64,000 bases of DNA from Acidobacteriota bacterium (GTDB taxonomy: Bacteria; Acidobacteriota; Blastocatellia; RBC074): contig JAFDVI010000017.1 of assembly GCA_018269055.1 (NCBI GenBank), positions 19,107 to 83,106 on the forward strand. Direction: 5' to 3'. Position 1 is the stretch's first letter; every line of letters starts with the position of its first letter. Shown here one piece after another: positions 10,607-19,884 of the stretch. Both the position numbers and the translations under genes were made by a program. Under the pieces are notes generated by a model. That model was not told the origin of the DNA. It did no database searches and saw only the letters and a program-made list of their open reading frames with translations.

Positions 10607-12364
10607 TTACTTAATGTTGGCCGTAACCGCGTTCGCCATACTTCCATCCGCGGTGACAGTAACGGTGACGTTGCCACGCCCAGCCAGACTGCGCGGGATG
10701 CGGACATTGATCTGATCCAGCCCAACAAAATCTCCTTGCGGTCCGGCGTAACTGACTTCGGATGGCACGCCGCCAATGGAAACGTTGACGGCATTCAATC
10801 CACTGCGCCCGCGAAATCCTGTGCCGTACAGCAACAAAAACACCTGGTCATCCTCCGCGCCCAGATCAATGGGCACTGCGACAATCTGCCCTGTCACCGC
10901 ATCAACGCGCGCGATGGATTCGTAATTTTGTGCGCCGTTCGCTTTGAGGCGAAAGACCACAGCCGCCGCCAAGCCATTGCCGCTGGCGTTGGCCGTGAAT
11001 AATGCAGGAGCCACGGGTGCAATTGTCGTGGTGCCGAGTGAGATCACATTACTTCCGCTGATTGCTGCGACAGACGCAATTCCGGGAGCAAGCCCCGCAG
11101 GCGTCTGGTAATTGATTTGGTTCGCAGACACGAAAAAGAGCGGAGCGAATTGGACAACTCCCGTGCTGTCGCGCACGATCACGCTGGTTCCCGCAAGCGA
11201 AGTGGGCAATGGCACTGAGGCTGCGATTTGCGTCGTCGTTGCCAATTGATCCCCAAAGGCTGCAGCGATGGATTCCGCCGCCAGTTTGTTGGCATAACTG
11301 GCCGCAGACGCGGATGACACTGGCGTCGTAGAAACCCGATTGAGCAGGAACGCTCGTGTCAGACCGTACTGTTTGCCCCACCCTGCAATTTGTCCGTTTT
11401 CATTGATGGCACTGGCGGCTTCCAACTCCCAGCCGGAATCCGGCGGCAATAACATATTCAGGTCAAACATTGCGCCGTTTTGCCAAATGAACGCTTGCCC
11501 CGATGTTCCCACCACTTGCGCTTTGCTGTTGACGGCATAAGCGTAGCTGTATAGCCCGCCCAGTGTGCCAAGGTCAGTCGAAGTGTTTGCGCCGCCAGAT
11601 ATTCCCAAAGTGTACAGCACGGCGTGTTGCGCTTCGCCCGTTGCATTTGCATACCCAACCACGTATCGGCCATTGCTGATGGCATAGGCCTGACTGTTGG
11701 TTCCGCCAAGCGTCCCCAGATCGCCGATTGTGCCGCCATTCCACAGAAATGCCCGCGAATTTGCATCGCTGGCTGTGAATGACGCCCCGGCAATTTGCCC
11801 GGCATCATTAATGCCATACGCATAACTGTAATTACCCGCCAGCGTTCCCAGGTCAGTCAAGGCGCCGTTTCGCCACAAACACGCGCGGTCGTACCATTCG
11901 ACGTTGTTCCGTTTTGTCGTTGATGCGCCCACGACATCGCCGTTTTTGTTAATGGCGCGCGGCGTGAACCCGCCAATGTCCGTCATGGAATTGTTCTGCC
12001 AAATAAAGGCGCGCGGCGTGACGCTGCCCAGACTCATCGAAACGCCAACCACTTGCCCCGCGTCATTGATGGCATAGGCAAAGCTTTCCGTCGTGTTGGG
12101 CAAGACGCCCAAATCGTGCATTGAACCATCCCACAGAAACGCGTGCTTTTTGCTCATCAAGTCTGATGAAACGCCGACGATTTGCCCGACAGCGTTGATG
12201 CCGTACGCTTTGCTGTCGAGCACGCCCAACGCGCCGAGATCCGTGAACACACCCGATTGCATTGCCGCTGAAACGCCGGTGTTCCCGTTCGCCACCAACG
12301 CCCCAACGCCCAACGCGACGATGGCGACTCCCCAAACCAGATTCATCGAAATTGTTCTTTTCAT
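10607..12364 (-). CDS. Secreted HAF-repeat protein with Solibacter-type C-terminal domain
   Basis: A 585-residue exported protein. The start at 12364 has a GAAGGAA ribosome site and a signal peptide ([19 protein letters not shown]). At least seven HAF-type repeats follow, each built around a core like [11 protein letters not shown] and a FLWDG/LGTLGG strand, occupying residues about 35-340. The last 230 residues match the TIGR03437 (Solibacter C-terminal) pattern, with [16 protein letters not shown] and the LDQINVRIP strand. This domain is strongly associated with Acidobacteriota and is a main lineage marker here. Function is unknown; it probably acts outside the cell. It sits between the seven-haem cytochrome and the efflux genes. 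Confidence 0.85.
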   Translation of the reverse strand: MKRTISMNLVWGVAIVALGVGALVANGNTGVSAAMQSGVFTDLGALGVLDSKAYGINAVGQIVGVSSDLMSKKHAFLWDGSMHDLGVLPNTTESFAYAINDAGQVVGVSMSLGSVTPRAFIWQNNSMTDIGGFTPRAINKNGDVVGASTTKRNNVEWYDRACLWRNGALTDLGTLAGNYSYAYGINDAGQIAGASFTASDANSRAFLWNGGTIGDLGTLGGTNSQAYAISNGRYVVGYANATGEAQHAVLYTLGISGGANTSTDLGTLGGLYSYAYAVNSKAQVVGTSGQAFIWQNGAMFDLNMLLPPDSGWELEAASAINENGQIAGWGKQYGLTRAFLLNRVSTTPVSSASAASYANKLAAESIAAAFGDQLATTTQIAASVPLPTSLAGTSVIVRDSTGVVQFAPLFFVSANQINYQTPAGLAPGIASVAAISGSNVISLGTTTIAPVAPALFTANASGNGLAAAVVFRLKANGAQNYESIARVDAVTGQIVAVPIDLGAEDDQVFLLLYGTGFRGRSGLNAVNVSIGGVPSEVSYAGPQGDFVGLDQINVRIPRSLAGRGNVTVTVTADGSMANAVTANIK

Positions 12365-12389
12365 TTCCTTCGCTCCGTTGATTAATGCG

Positions 12390-13577
12390 TTAATCGTCTC
12401 GTCTGTGAGGGAAGGCTTCATTCGGGGTAGTGCGATGACATACTGTGCACTGATTGATCCGTCCGGCGCTGCCTTGCCAGTTGATGGCTTGCAAGTTATC
12501 CGCTGCGGTTGCCGTGGGCGTAACGGCATGCGGGCTGCCGTGGCAAGCGGCGCAATGCACGCGTTGATGGCCAATAGAATCTTTGTACAACGTGTTGGCC
12601 TGTTCGAATTCAAATCCGGTTCGCCGATGGCAATCCGCGCAACGCGGCTCATCCACCCAAGGGCGGCGAGTCGCAGCAGCCACCGTTTCCATCGCACCGT
12701 GACAACTGGTGCAAGTCATCCCCTTGCTTAAATGCACGTCGCGCTGACATTGCGCGCGAATACCGGGATGACAGGCATAACAGGAATTTTGTAATCCGGC
12801 TTGCCCCATGCGCGGCGCGTGCGCTCCGTGCATCGCATGCGAAAGTGATGGCAAACCGGGAGTGCCCGTGGTGCCCAACGCCGGATCAGCATGGCAACTG
12901 GCACACAATACCGGTTTTTGTTCTTGCAAATTGGTTCCGTGCCGCCGGTCGTGTTTGCCCAAAATATCCGCTGCTGTCGTGATGCCCGGCGTGTTATGGC
13001 AAAGATTACAACTGATTTCCCACGATACCGGCACGACTGCGCGCGTTTGCCCTACTGCAACGCCTTGCCGATATGCTGTGATCGTCGCCAGTTGATAGGG
13101 ATCATCGCGTCCGGTATCTGTCAGTGGCGTTATCGGGATTCCAGTCACTTCCCAGTCATTGCGTGCTGTTGCCGTCATTAAACCGGCCAGTCCATTGCCG
13201 GTCAACCCGATGTTCGGCAACAGTTTTACGCCAAACAATTTTTCGGCGAACGCCCAGAAATTGGTTTTGTCCGCTGAATGCGTATTTCCGGGAATTACGT
13301 ATTTGAGGTTAATGCCGGAAGTTACAATTCTCGGCTCGCCTCCAGACCGATCTATCACTTGCGCGCGCAAGGTGTTGTATGGCGGAAGAATCGCCAGTTC
13401 GGAAAAATCCTCATTCATGCAATGCATGCCGAGTTCGTTGTACCCCAGCACCACTACCGAATCAGTGCTCACCCCCTGGCTAAACACATTGCCGACGAAT
13501 AAAAAGGCCGCCGGCAAAAGGAAAATCAGCGCTGCGACAAGTCGCTTCATACCAGCGCCTGTAATGTGTACCTTCAC
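12390..13577 (-). CDS. Exported seven-haem cytochrome c
   Basis: A 395-residue multihaem c-type cytochrome. Seven CxxCH sites are seen: CNLCH, CASCH, CYACH, CTSCH, CADCH, CAACH and CTVCH, all in the C-terminal half. The GTG at 13577 is taken as the start because GGAGG lies 5 bases before it; an ATG nine codons later (13550) would also leave a full signal peptide (MKRLVAALIFLLPAAFLF). The N-terminal 180 residues lack haem sites and contain a GYNELGMHCMNEDF motif. It heads the minus-strand run that includes the RND pump, so it may carry electrons in the periplasm, but its partner is unknown. Confidence 0.85.
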   Translation of the reverse strand: MKVHITGAGMKRLVAALIFLLPAAFLFVGNVFSQGVSTDSVVVLGYNELGMHCMNEDFSELAILPPYNTLRAQVIDRSGGEPRIVTSGINLKYVIPGNTHSADKTNFWAFAEKLFGVKLLPNIGLTGNGLAGLMTATARNDWEVTGIPITPLTDTGRDDPYQLATITAYRQGVAVGQTRAVVPVSWEISCNLCHNTPGITTAADILGKHDRRHGTNLQEQKPVLCASCHADPALGTTGTPGLPSLSHAMHGAHAPRMGQAGLQNSCYACHPGIRAQCQRDVHLSKGMTCTSCHGAMETVAAATRRPWVDEPRCADCHRRTGFEFEQANTLYKDSIGHQRVHCAACHGSPHAVTPTATAADNLQAINWQGSAGRINQCTVCHRTTPNEAFPHRRDD

Positions 13578-13692
13578 GGGAACCTCCGAAGATAGGAAGG
13601 CGGAGTTGCAAGAGAACGGTGTTACCTACTCAGCAGGAACAATGCCCCAGGCTGTAATTTATGGAGTTATCAGCACGACCTGAGACGCGGAT

Positions 13693-13887
13693 TCACACAG
13701 CGTCCTTGAACCCCATCCGGCGCAAAAATGCCATCATCGGGCACCAGTTGGTAAATGCGGATTGAAACAGATTCAGTCCGACAAAGCCTGTAAAGTACAG
13801 CCATTTGGGACTGTGATAGACGCTCAGCAATACGCTGGCAAACACAAACGCTCCTGCAATCAACCGCAATAATCGTTCGACGGTCAT
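13693..13887 (-). CDS. DUF2892 (YgaP-type) small membrane protein
   Basis: A 64-residue protein with two membrane helices and the DUF2892 signature: an RLLRLIAG start, a [19 protein letters not shown] core and a short basic tail. In other bacteria this domain occurs alone or fused to rhodanese (YgaP) and is common in sulfur-handling operons. It follows the 29-residue peptide gene and the DUF302 gene in one minus-strand unit, opposite a sulfide:quinone-reductase-like gene. The Cys in NWCPM is conserved in the family and could be redox-active; this is inference. Confidence 0.85.
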   Translation of the reverse strand: MTVERLLRLIAGAFVFASVLLSVYHSPKWLYFTGFVGLNLFQSAFTNWCPMMAFLRRMGFKDAV

Positions 13888-13964
13888 GATGTTTTCTCTC
13901 CTTTGGAATGTACTGCTGTGCTTTTGTCTTCACGCCGAAACTCGACGTCACAGGAATTGGCGGC

Positions 13965-14054
13965 TCAGGTCGGCACGCCCAGGCGCGGCAACACCCAGCG
14001 CATCACAACCCAATAACCGGCGATCAAAACAACGAACCAAACCCATTCAGGCAT
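13965..14054 (-). CDS. 29-residue single-helix membrane peptide
   Basis: A very short gene encoding MPEWVWFVVLIAGYWVVM followed by RWVLPRLGVPT. It has a GAGG ribosome site (ACGAGGATTCCA before ATG), begins 18 bases after the DUF302 stop and ends 77 bases before the DUF2892 start, all on the same strand. One hydrophobic helix is followed by a basic end (RW..PR), the look of a small membrane subunit. The function is unknown; the ribosome site and operon position are the evidence that it is real. Confidence 0.6.
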   Translation of the reverse strand: MPEWVWFVVLIAGYWVVMRWVLPRLGVPT

Positions 14055-14072
14055 TGGAATCCTCGTTTCCGT

Positions 14073-14483
14073 TTACAAATTGGCAATTGCGCGTTGCAGC
14101 TTTTCATTGACTTGCGCTGCGGCGGATTCAAGACTTGGATTGCCAACAATTGACATCATCTTGGCCGCATCAATCGCTACAACAATCGTTTTGTCCCCCT
14201 CTTCGTAAACAATCACATTACAAGGCAATAGCAATCCAAGTGCCGCCTCTAACTGCAATGCCTGATAGGCAATTGGGGGATTACACGCACCCAAAATGAC
14301 GTAATTGCGAAAATCTACCCCGAGCTTTTCCTTGAACTTTTCCGCGATATTGATTTCGCTCAACACGCCAAAGCCCTCGTCCTTGAGCGTTTGCTTTACC
14401 CTTTCAATCGCTTGCGCCACAGGCACATCAAGCCTGCGACCAAAACCGTATCCGATCTGCTCGATTGTTTTCTGGTCTAACAT
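14073..14483 (-). CDS. DUF302 family protein
   Basis: A 136-residue cytoplasmic protein of the DUF302 family. The ATG at 14483 has GGAGAGG just upstream; the open frame beyond it looks non-coding. Family marks are LKDEGFGVLSEI near residue 38, LGACNPPIAYQAL near 70 and LLPCNVIVYEE near 90. Family members are small folds found in sulfur, NO and envelope-stress operons; no catalytic role is established. It is divergent from the SQR-like gene and leads the DUF302-peptide-DUF2892 unit. Confidence 0.85.
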   Translation of the reverse strand: MLDQKTIEQIGYGFGRRLDVPVAQAIERVKQTLKDEGFGVLSEINIAEKFKEKLGVDFRNYVILGACNPPIAYQALQLEAALGLLLPCNVIVYEEGDKTIVVAIDAAKMMSIVGNPSLESAAAQVNEKLQRAIANL

Positions 14484-14563
14484 TTGCCTCTCCCTATTAC
14501 TACTTTTTGAAATTTCAATTGCCAGCTTCATTGTGAATCTGTATATTACCGACACTTAAACTT

Positions 14564-14581
14564 TATAAGTATATAGTTATA
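14564..14581. promoter_or_regulatory. AT-rich inverted repeat in the DUF302/SQR divergent promoter
   Basis: TATAA and TTATA arms flank GTATATAG between two divergent operons. The nonamer ATATAGTTA in it recurs at 17072-17080, upstream of the next plus-strand operon. It could be a site for the ArsR-type regulator encoded at 21370; this is a weak inference. Confidence 0.3.
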
Positions 14582-14669
14582 TTGTCAAGAAACATTTCTC
14601 TTTGAGAAAAGCTCAAGATATGAAAAAGAGGCAAGGCTCACAACCAAGGCTCAATCAGAAGGAGATGTC

Positions 14670-16127
14670 ATGGCTCGATTATTGATTCTGGGCGCCGGCA
14701 TCGCGGGACATACAGCAGCCCTGCATGCCAGATCGCTTTTGGGCAGTAACCACGAAGTAGTCGTTGTTTCGCCGAACAGCCAATGGAACTGGATTCCATC
14801 CAACATTTGGGTCGGCACGGGATATATGAAACCGGAGCAGGTCACATTTGCGCTGGCGCCGGTGTACCAGAAACTGGGAGTTCCTTTCTATCAGGCAAAA
14901 GCCGTCAGCCTGCATCCTGAAGGAGATTCACGGCAGTCCAAACCGTTCGTCAGCATCGAATACACTTCTTCCGAAAAGCGCGGCCAGATTGAACAACTCA
15001 CCTACGATTACCTGATTAACGCCACAGGCCCCAAACTGAACTTTGACGCTACCGCAGGATTGGGGCCGGAAAAGAATAGTTTGTCGGTTTGCACGTATGG
15101 CCACGCCGCACAAACAGCTTCGGCGCTGGAAGAATCCATTCAGCGTATGAAACGGGGCGAGCGGCAAACGTTGCTGATCGGAACCGGCCACGGCAATTGC
15201 ACCTGCCAGGGAGCGGCATTTGAGTATCTGTTCAACGTCGAATTTGAATTGCGCCGCCAGCGGGTGCGCGACAAAGCGCGTTTGGTTTGGATTTCCAATG
15301 AAGCTGAATTGGGCGATTTCGGAATGGGCGGTATGTTCATTAAGCGCGGCGGATACATCACGCACAGTCGAGTATTCACTGAATCGCTTTACACGGAACG
15401 CGGAGTAGAATGGATTACGCAGGCGCACGTCAAAGAAGTACTGTGCGGAGAAACCGCTTATGAAACCCTGGATGGCGAGGAAAAATCCGTCAAACATGAT
15501 TTCGCCATGTTGCTGCCGCCGTTCAGCGGAGTGAGTTTGCGCGCTTACAACAAGGCGAACGAAGACATCACCTCACAGCTTTTTGCGCCAAACGGATTCA
15601 TGCTGGTGGATGGCGATTACGCCAAAAAACCGTATGACGAATGGAAACCGGAAGACTGGCCCGAAACCTACCAAAGCCCAAAATACAAAAACATCTTTGC
15701 GGTAGGCATTGCCTTTGCGCCGCCGCATCCAATCAGCAAACCAATGACCAGCGTCAAAGGCACACCGATCTTTCCGACGCCGCCACGAACCGGAATGCCT
15801 TCGGGCGTGATGGCGCGACAGGTGGCGTACAACATCGTTGATATGATGAAAGGCAAAGCTTCGGAACCAACCCGAAAAGCGTCATTGGCGCGCATGGGCG
15901 CGGCCTGTATCGCTTCGGCGGGCGCGAATTCCCTGAGCGGTTCCGCCGTTTCCATGACGATTTATCCCATTGTGCCGGACTTCAACACCTATCCCGACAC
16001 GGGGCGCGCATTGCGTTATACCTCCGGCGAAATCGGATTGGCCGGGCACTGGATCAAACATTTGCTGCATTTCGCTTTTTTATACAAAGCAAAAGCCAAG
16101 CCTCTTTGGCGCGTGGTGCCGGAATAA
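14670..16127 (+). CDS. Sulfide:quinone oxidoreductase-like FAD protein
   Basis: A 485-residue flavoprotein of the two-dinucleotide-binding superfamily, closest in form to sulfide:quinone reductases: it would oxidise sulfide or a related thiol and pass electrons to quinone at the membrane face. It starts with the FAD motif LLILGAGIAGHTAA. A cysteine pair in GNCTCQGAAFEY near residue 175 matches the redox-Cys region, with AVGIAF near 350 and an amphipathic C-terminal region (LAGHWIKHLLHFAFLYKAK) suited to membrane docking. It is longer than classic SQR (about 400-430), with an insertion near 400-440. AAGGAG precedes the ATG. The exact substrate is unproved. Confidence 0.75.
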   Translation: MARLLILGAGIAGHTAALHARSLLGSNHEVVVVSPNSQWNWIPSNIWVGTGYMKPEQVTFALAPVYQKLGVPFYQAKAVSLHPEGDSRQSKPFVSIEYTSSEKRGQIEQLTYDYLINATGPKLNFDATAGLGPEKNSLSVCTYGHAAQTASALEESIQRMKRGERQTLLIGTGHGNCTCQGAAFEYLFNVEFELRRQRVRDKARLVWISNEAELGDFGMGGMFIKRGGYITHSRVFTESLYTERGVEWITQAHVKEVLCGETAYETLDGEEKSVKHDFAMLLPPFSGVSLRAYNKANEDITSQLFAPNGFMLVDGDYAKKPYDEWKPEDWPETYQSPKYKNIFAVGIAFAPPHPISKPMTSVKGTPIFPTPPRTGMPSGVMARQVAYNIVDMMKGKASEPTRKASLARMGAACIASAGANSLSGSAVSMTIYPIVPDFNTYPDTGRALRYTSGEIGLAGHWIKHLLHFAFLYKAKAKPLWRVVPE

Positions 16128-16143
16128 TAAGGAGGAGGAGCCG

Positions 16144-16290
16144 ATGAATTCTCGAACACCTTATGAGCAGAGCTATTACCCGCCAGTTCCAACCAAACTG
16201 ACGAAATTCTTTCGCACCAATGTAATCTGGCAGTTTTTTCGATTCGTGGTGCTCAACATCAAAATGTTGCGGATGGTCAGAAAGCATTAG
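16144..16290 (+). CDS. 48-residue membrane-associated small protein
   Basis: A short gene placed between the SQR-like gene and dps, with a very strong ribosome site (GGAGGAGGAG, 4-8 bases before ATG). The product begins MNSRTPYEQSYYPPVP, has an aromatic amphipathic segment (FFRTNVIWQFFRFVVLNI) and ends with a basic tail (RMVRKH). No known domain is recognised. The ribosome site, spacing of 17 bases after the SQR-like stop and co-direction argue that it is translated; it may anchor or assist the flavoprotein. Confidence 0.65.
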   Translation: MNSRTPYEQSYYPPVPTKLTKFFRTNVIWQFFRFVVLNIKMLRMVRKH

Positions 16291-16369
16291 CCGACGGTGA
16301 GCCAGGCATTGAAAAGCTCGCACGTATTACCATCCATGAAACTTACATTGATTTCGATAAGGAGAGAAA

Positions 16370-16873
16370 ATGACTATGAAAACTGGGGCGAAAGCCGTGG
16401 CGATGCCAATCAATATCGGCATTGCGGAAGAAGAGCGTCAGGCCATTGCAGAAGGGTTGTCCAAGTTGCTGGCCGATACTTACACGCTGTACTTGAAAAC
16501 ACATAATTTTCACTGGAACGTCACGGGGCCCATGTTCCAAACGCTGCATCTGATGTTCGAGACGCAATACAATGAACTGGCGCTGGCGGTTGACCTGATC
16601 GCCGAACGCATTCGTGCGTTGGGTTTTCCGGCTCCTGGCAGCTACAGGGAATTTTCCCGACTGTCGTCCATCAAGGAGGAAGAAGGCTCCCCCAACGCAG
16701 AGGAGATGATCCGCCTGCTCGTCGCAGGACAAGAAGCAGTCGTCCGCACTGCCCGTTCGATCTTTCCAGTTGTGGACCGTGCGAACGATGAACCGACTGC
16801 GGATTTGCTCACACAACGCATGCAGGTTCACGAAAAAAACGCCTGGATGCTGCGCAGCTTGTTGGCGCAATAA
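16370..16873 (+). CDS. dps: Dps-family ferritin (DNA-binding protein from starved cells)
   Basis: A 167-residue mini-ferritin that oxidises and stores iron using peroxide and shields DNA. The ferroxidase motif [14 protein letters not shown] (residues about 43-56) supplies the His ligands, followed by E/D residues in [29 protein letters not shown] precedes the ATG. Length is typical. It closes the SQR operon and is followed by a hairpin terminator. A second, divergent paralogue is at 48273. Confidence 0.93.
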   Translation: MTMKTGAKAVAMPINIGIAEEERQAIAEGLSKLLADTYTLYLKTHNFHWNVTGPMFQTLHLMFETQYNELALAVDLIAERIRALGFPAPGSYREFSRLSSIKEEEGSPNAEEMIRLLVAGQEAVVRTARSIFPVVDRANDEPTADLLTQRMQVHEKNAWMLRSLLAQ

Positions 16874-16884
16874 TTGAGAGTGCC

Positions 16885-16940
16885 TGCCTCACTGCTTATC
16901 AACAAGTGAGGAGTTTTCCACTTCTACTATGGAAAACTCC
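16885..16940 (+). terminator. Rho-independent terminator with an overlapping alternative stem
   Basis: GAGGAGTTTTCCA pairs with TGGAAAACTCCTC and is followed by GATTTTT. An upstream arm CCTCACT (16885-16891) can instead pair with AGTGAGG, using bases of the terminator stem, so two mutually exclusive folds are possible. Confidence 0.8.
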
Positions 16941-17169
16941 TCGATTTTTATCGCAGACGGAAGCCCAGACTTGCTTTTCCCCCAATAACCACAAGGAAAT
17001 TTCCGGGGTACAATCTTTGCTCAACAGTGGACTGCGGGAATAACTTATCGTAAATAAATTCTTGAATGTGCATATAGTTAATAAATCAAATGCTGCAAAA
17101 ATACATTCCTTCATATAACCACCTGCGAACGTCGAAAGGTTCAATCCAAATTGATAGAGAGGGATTCTT

Positions 17170-18291
17170 ATGTTGATGTTTTTTCCGGTGGCGGACCCGA
17201 TTCCGCTGCCTGCGCCAGTCTGGCTGTTCAAACTGCTGCACATCGTCACGCTGTCTTTGCATTTTGTGATGGTCTTTTTGATGGCGGGCGGCTTATTCGT
17301 GGCGACAGTTTGGAATTTTCTGGGTCGCCGACGCTCTGATTCGGTTTACTCCGAAGTCGCAGGCGCGATTGCCAAAAAGCTTCCCGTCGTGATGACCTAC
17401 CTGATCAATTTTGGCGTGCCGCCGCTGCTGTTTGCCCAAGTGCTGTATGGGCAGGCGCTGTACACCAGCAGCGTGCTGATCGGCGCGTATTGGATCAGCG
17501 TGATTTTCCTGCTGATGGCTGCTTATTACCTGCTGTACCAGATGGTCTGGCGCAATGAAGCGGGCCGTCCGTGGTGGCTGTTTTCGCTGTTGGCGCTGAT
17601 TTTGGTCGGCTACATCGGGCGCATTTACGTGTCGAATATGACCTTGATGCTGCGCCCGGAAGTCTGGGCCGCGATGTACGAAGCCAACCCCAGTGGCACG
17701 CAATTACCGACAGGCGATCCGACGATTTTGCCGCGCTTTCTGTTTATGGCCGTCGGTTCGCTGGGAGTCGCCGGCGCGGCGCTGGCGCTGTTTGGCGTCA
17801 CGTCCAAACAACTCTCAGAGCCGGCCAAACTGTTCGCGCGGCGGTGGGGCGGCGCGCTCGGCGGATTGTTCATTGCCTTGCAACTGGTGATTGGCGTTTG
17901 GGTCTATCGCGCGCAACCGGCTGGCGTGAAAGAAGCGCTATTCGCAAATGCATTTTACAAACCGGCGCTGCTGGCCTGGCTGGCGGTTTCCGTGTTGACC
18001 GTGATCAGCCTGGCGCTGACTGCCGCCAGTAAAACAAGGATCGTTGCCGTCGCCAGCGCACTGTTGGCCGTCGTCGGGACGATTGCCGCAACGACCGTGC
18101 GCGATGGCATTCGCGACCTGACGCTGCAAAGCAAGGGGCTGAACGTTTGGGACCAGCCGGTGGTCGCCAACTGGTCCGTCGTCATTCTGTTTCTGGTGTT
18201 ATTTGTCGCCAGTCTGGGCGTTGTCGGTTGGCTGGCAAAAGTCGTCATGAACGCTCAACCGTTGAAAGGAGCGAAGGAAAGCCATGTCTGA
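17170..18291 (+). CDS. bd-oxidase-like polytopic membrane protein
   Basis: A 373-residue protein with about eight membrane helices. The first helix has the LLHIVTLSLHFVMVFLMAGG pattern with two His, reminiscent of the haem-b helix of cytochrome bd subunit I, and the layout resembles the N-terminal part of the bd-like protein encoded at 19885. No quinol-oxidase GRQPW loop is seen. It overlaps the Rieske gene by 8 bases and has a GAGGG ribosome site. It is probably a membrane subunit of an electron-transfer complex with the Rieske and cytochrome b proteins; the exact family is not recognised. Confidence 0.65.
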   Translation: MLMFFPVADPIPLPAPVWLFKLLHIVTLSLHFVMVFLMAGGLFVATVWNFLGRRRSDSVYSEVAGAIAKKLPVVMTYLINFGVPPLLFAQVLYGQALYTSSVLIGAYWISVIFLLMAAYYLLYQMVWRNEAGRPWWLFSLLALILVGYIGRIYVSNMTLMLRPEVWAAMYEANPSGTQLPTGDPTILPRFLFMAVGSLGVAGAALALFGVTSKQLSEPAKLFARRWGGALGGLFIALQLVIGVWVYRAQPAGVKEALFANAFYKPALLAWLAVSVLTVISLALTAASKTRIVAVASALLAVVGTIAATTVRDGIRDLTLQSKGLNVWDQPVVANWSVVILFLVLFVASLGVVGWLAKVVMNAQPLKGAKESHV

Positions 18292-18781
18292 AATTGAAGT
18301 CGCTGATTTTTCTATTAACGCTGCGCCCGAAGAGGAGCCGGAATCCACAGGCCGGCGCGCGTTTGTCAAATTGGGATTGGGCGCGGTCGGCGCTTGTTAC
18401 GCGGGGATGATCGGATATCCGGTTTATCAATACCTGGCAACTCCGGCGCAGCGCGCGGCGCAAACCGCCGCCGTCACGCAAACGACGCTGGAAGGCGCGG
18501 ACAAACTCCCCGCCGGTTCGGCGATGATCTTCAAATTCGGCACGAAACCGGCGCTGTTGATTCACCATCAAGACGGAACCTGGGTGTCGCTGGACGCCGT
18601 TTGCACACACCTGGGCTGCACAGTGAGTTACGAAGCCGCGAACAATCGGATTTTCTGCGCCTGTCACGGAGGCGTGTACGACGCCAAAACCGGCGCGAAT
18701 GTTTCCGGCCCGCCGCCCAAACCGCTCACCGCGTACAAAGTCGAAACCCAGGAAGGACGCGTGCTGATCAGTCGCGCCTGA
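18284..18781 (+). CDS. Rieske 2Fe-2S protein
   Basis: A 165-residue membrane-anchored Rieske subunit. The cluster motifs CTHLGC (box I) and CACHGG (box II) are intact with normal spacing, followed by the GPPPKPL loop. One N-terminal helix (FVKLGLGAVGACYAGMIGYPV) follows a GRRAF sequence, a partial twin-arginine signal. It transfers electrons from quinol bound at the cytochrome b Qo site to a c-type acceptor. It sits between the two bd-like genes with cytochrome b, tightly spaced. Confidence 0.93.
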   Translation: MSEIEVADFSINAAPEEEPESTGRRAFVKLGLGAVGACYAGMIGYPVYQYLATPAQRAAQTAAVTQTTLEGADKLPAGSAMIFKFGTKPALLIHHQDGTWVSLDAVCTHLGCTVSYEAANNRIFCACHGGVYDAKTGANVSGPPPKPLTAYKVETQEGRVLISRA

Positions 18782-18800
18782 AAGAAAGGAGAGGGAAACC

Positions 18801-19868
18801 ATGTCGGCAATTTATCGTTGGGTGGACGAGCGGCTGGGACTGGACGAAATTCTGGCCTTTGCCAAGCACAAAACCGTGCCGGAACACCGCTATTCATTTT
18901 GGTATTACTGGGGCGGCATTTCGCTGTTCTTCTTTTTGGTGCAAGTCTTCAGCGGCGTGTTGTTGCTGGTGTATTACCGGCCCGGTGCGGACGCTTATGA
19001 AACCGTTCGGCAAATCACTTACGACATCAAATTCGGCTGGCTCATCCGCTCGGCCCATTCGTGGTCGGCGAATCTGATGGTGCTGGCGATTTTCGCGCAT
19101 ATGTTTTCGGTTTATTTCATGAAAGCGTATCGCAAGCCGCGCGAATTCGGTTGGTGGAGCGGGCTGGCGCTGCTGGGATTGACGATGGTCTTTGGCTTCA
19201 GCGGTTATCTGCTGCCGATGGATGATCTGGCGTATTTCGCTACCAAGGTTGGTTTGGAATTGCCTGCGGCAATGCCGCTGGTCGGCCCGCTGATCACCAA
19301 TATCGTGCGCGGCGGGCCGGAAGTCGGCGAAGTTACGATTCAACGCTTCTTTGCGCTGCACGTCGTGGTTCTGCCGTTGCTGTACATTCCGCTGCTCGGG
19401 TTTCACCTGTGGCTGGTGCAACGCCACGGCAACGCGCTGCCGCCGAGCGAAGAATTGAAACCCCTCGCGAAACGGCGTTCTGTTCCCTTCTTCCCGGATT
19501 TCTTCTCGAAGGATTTGGGCATGTGGCTGATCGCATTGAACGCGCTGAGCGCGCTGGCGGCCTTATATCCGTGGCAGCTTGGCCCGGCGGCGGATCCGCT
19601 GGTGTCGGCCCCGGCGGGCATTCATCCCGAATGGTATTTCATGAGCCAGTTCCAGTTGCTCAAGGTTTTCGGGCGCTGGTTTCCCGGCGCAACGGGCGAA
19701 TTTCTGGGCATCGGAATCTTCACACTGGGCATTCTGGTTTGGGCGCTGATTCCGGTCTTTGACACAGAAACGCGCTTTGGCAAACGCGCGCGCATCGCCA
19801 CCTGGATCGGGTTCGCCGCTTTGGTTGGGTTAATCGGCACCACGATCTGGGGATATTGGGAGATATAG
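18801..19868 (+). CDS. Cytochrome b of a bc-type complex
   Basis: A 355-residue diheme cytochrome b (N-terminal b6 part plus a short subunit-IV-like part). Haem His residues are seen in IRSAHSWSANLMVLAIFAH and FFALHVVVLPLLYIPLLGFH; the Qo motif is PEWYF (near residue 275). It has about eight helices. A very good ribosome site (GGAGAGGG) precedes the ATG. With the upstream Rieske protein it forms a menaquinol or ubiquinol oxidising core; the missing cytochrome c1 role may be filled by the fused haem c of the next gene. Confidence 0.93.
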   Translation: MSAIYRWVDERLGLDEILAFAKHKTVPEHRYSFWYYWGGISLFFFLVQVFSGVLLLVYYRPGADAYETVRQITYDIKFGWLIRSAHSWSANLMVLAIFAHMFSVYFMKAYRKPREFGWWSGLALLGLTMVFGFSGYLLPMDDLAYFATKVGLELPAAMPLVGPLITNIVRGGPEVGEVTIQRFFALHVVVLPLLYIPLLGFHLWLVQRHGNALPPSEELKPLAKRRSVPFFPDFFSKDLGMWLIALNALSALAALYPWQLGPAADPLVSAPAGIHPEWYFMSQFQLLKVFGRWFPGATGEFLGIGIFTLGILVWALIPVFDTETRFGKRARIATWIGFAALVGLIGTTIWGYWEI

Positions 19869-19884
19869 GAAAGGGGACAAAAGT

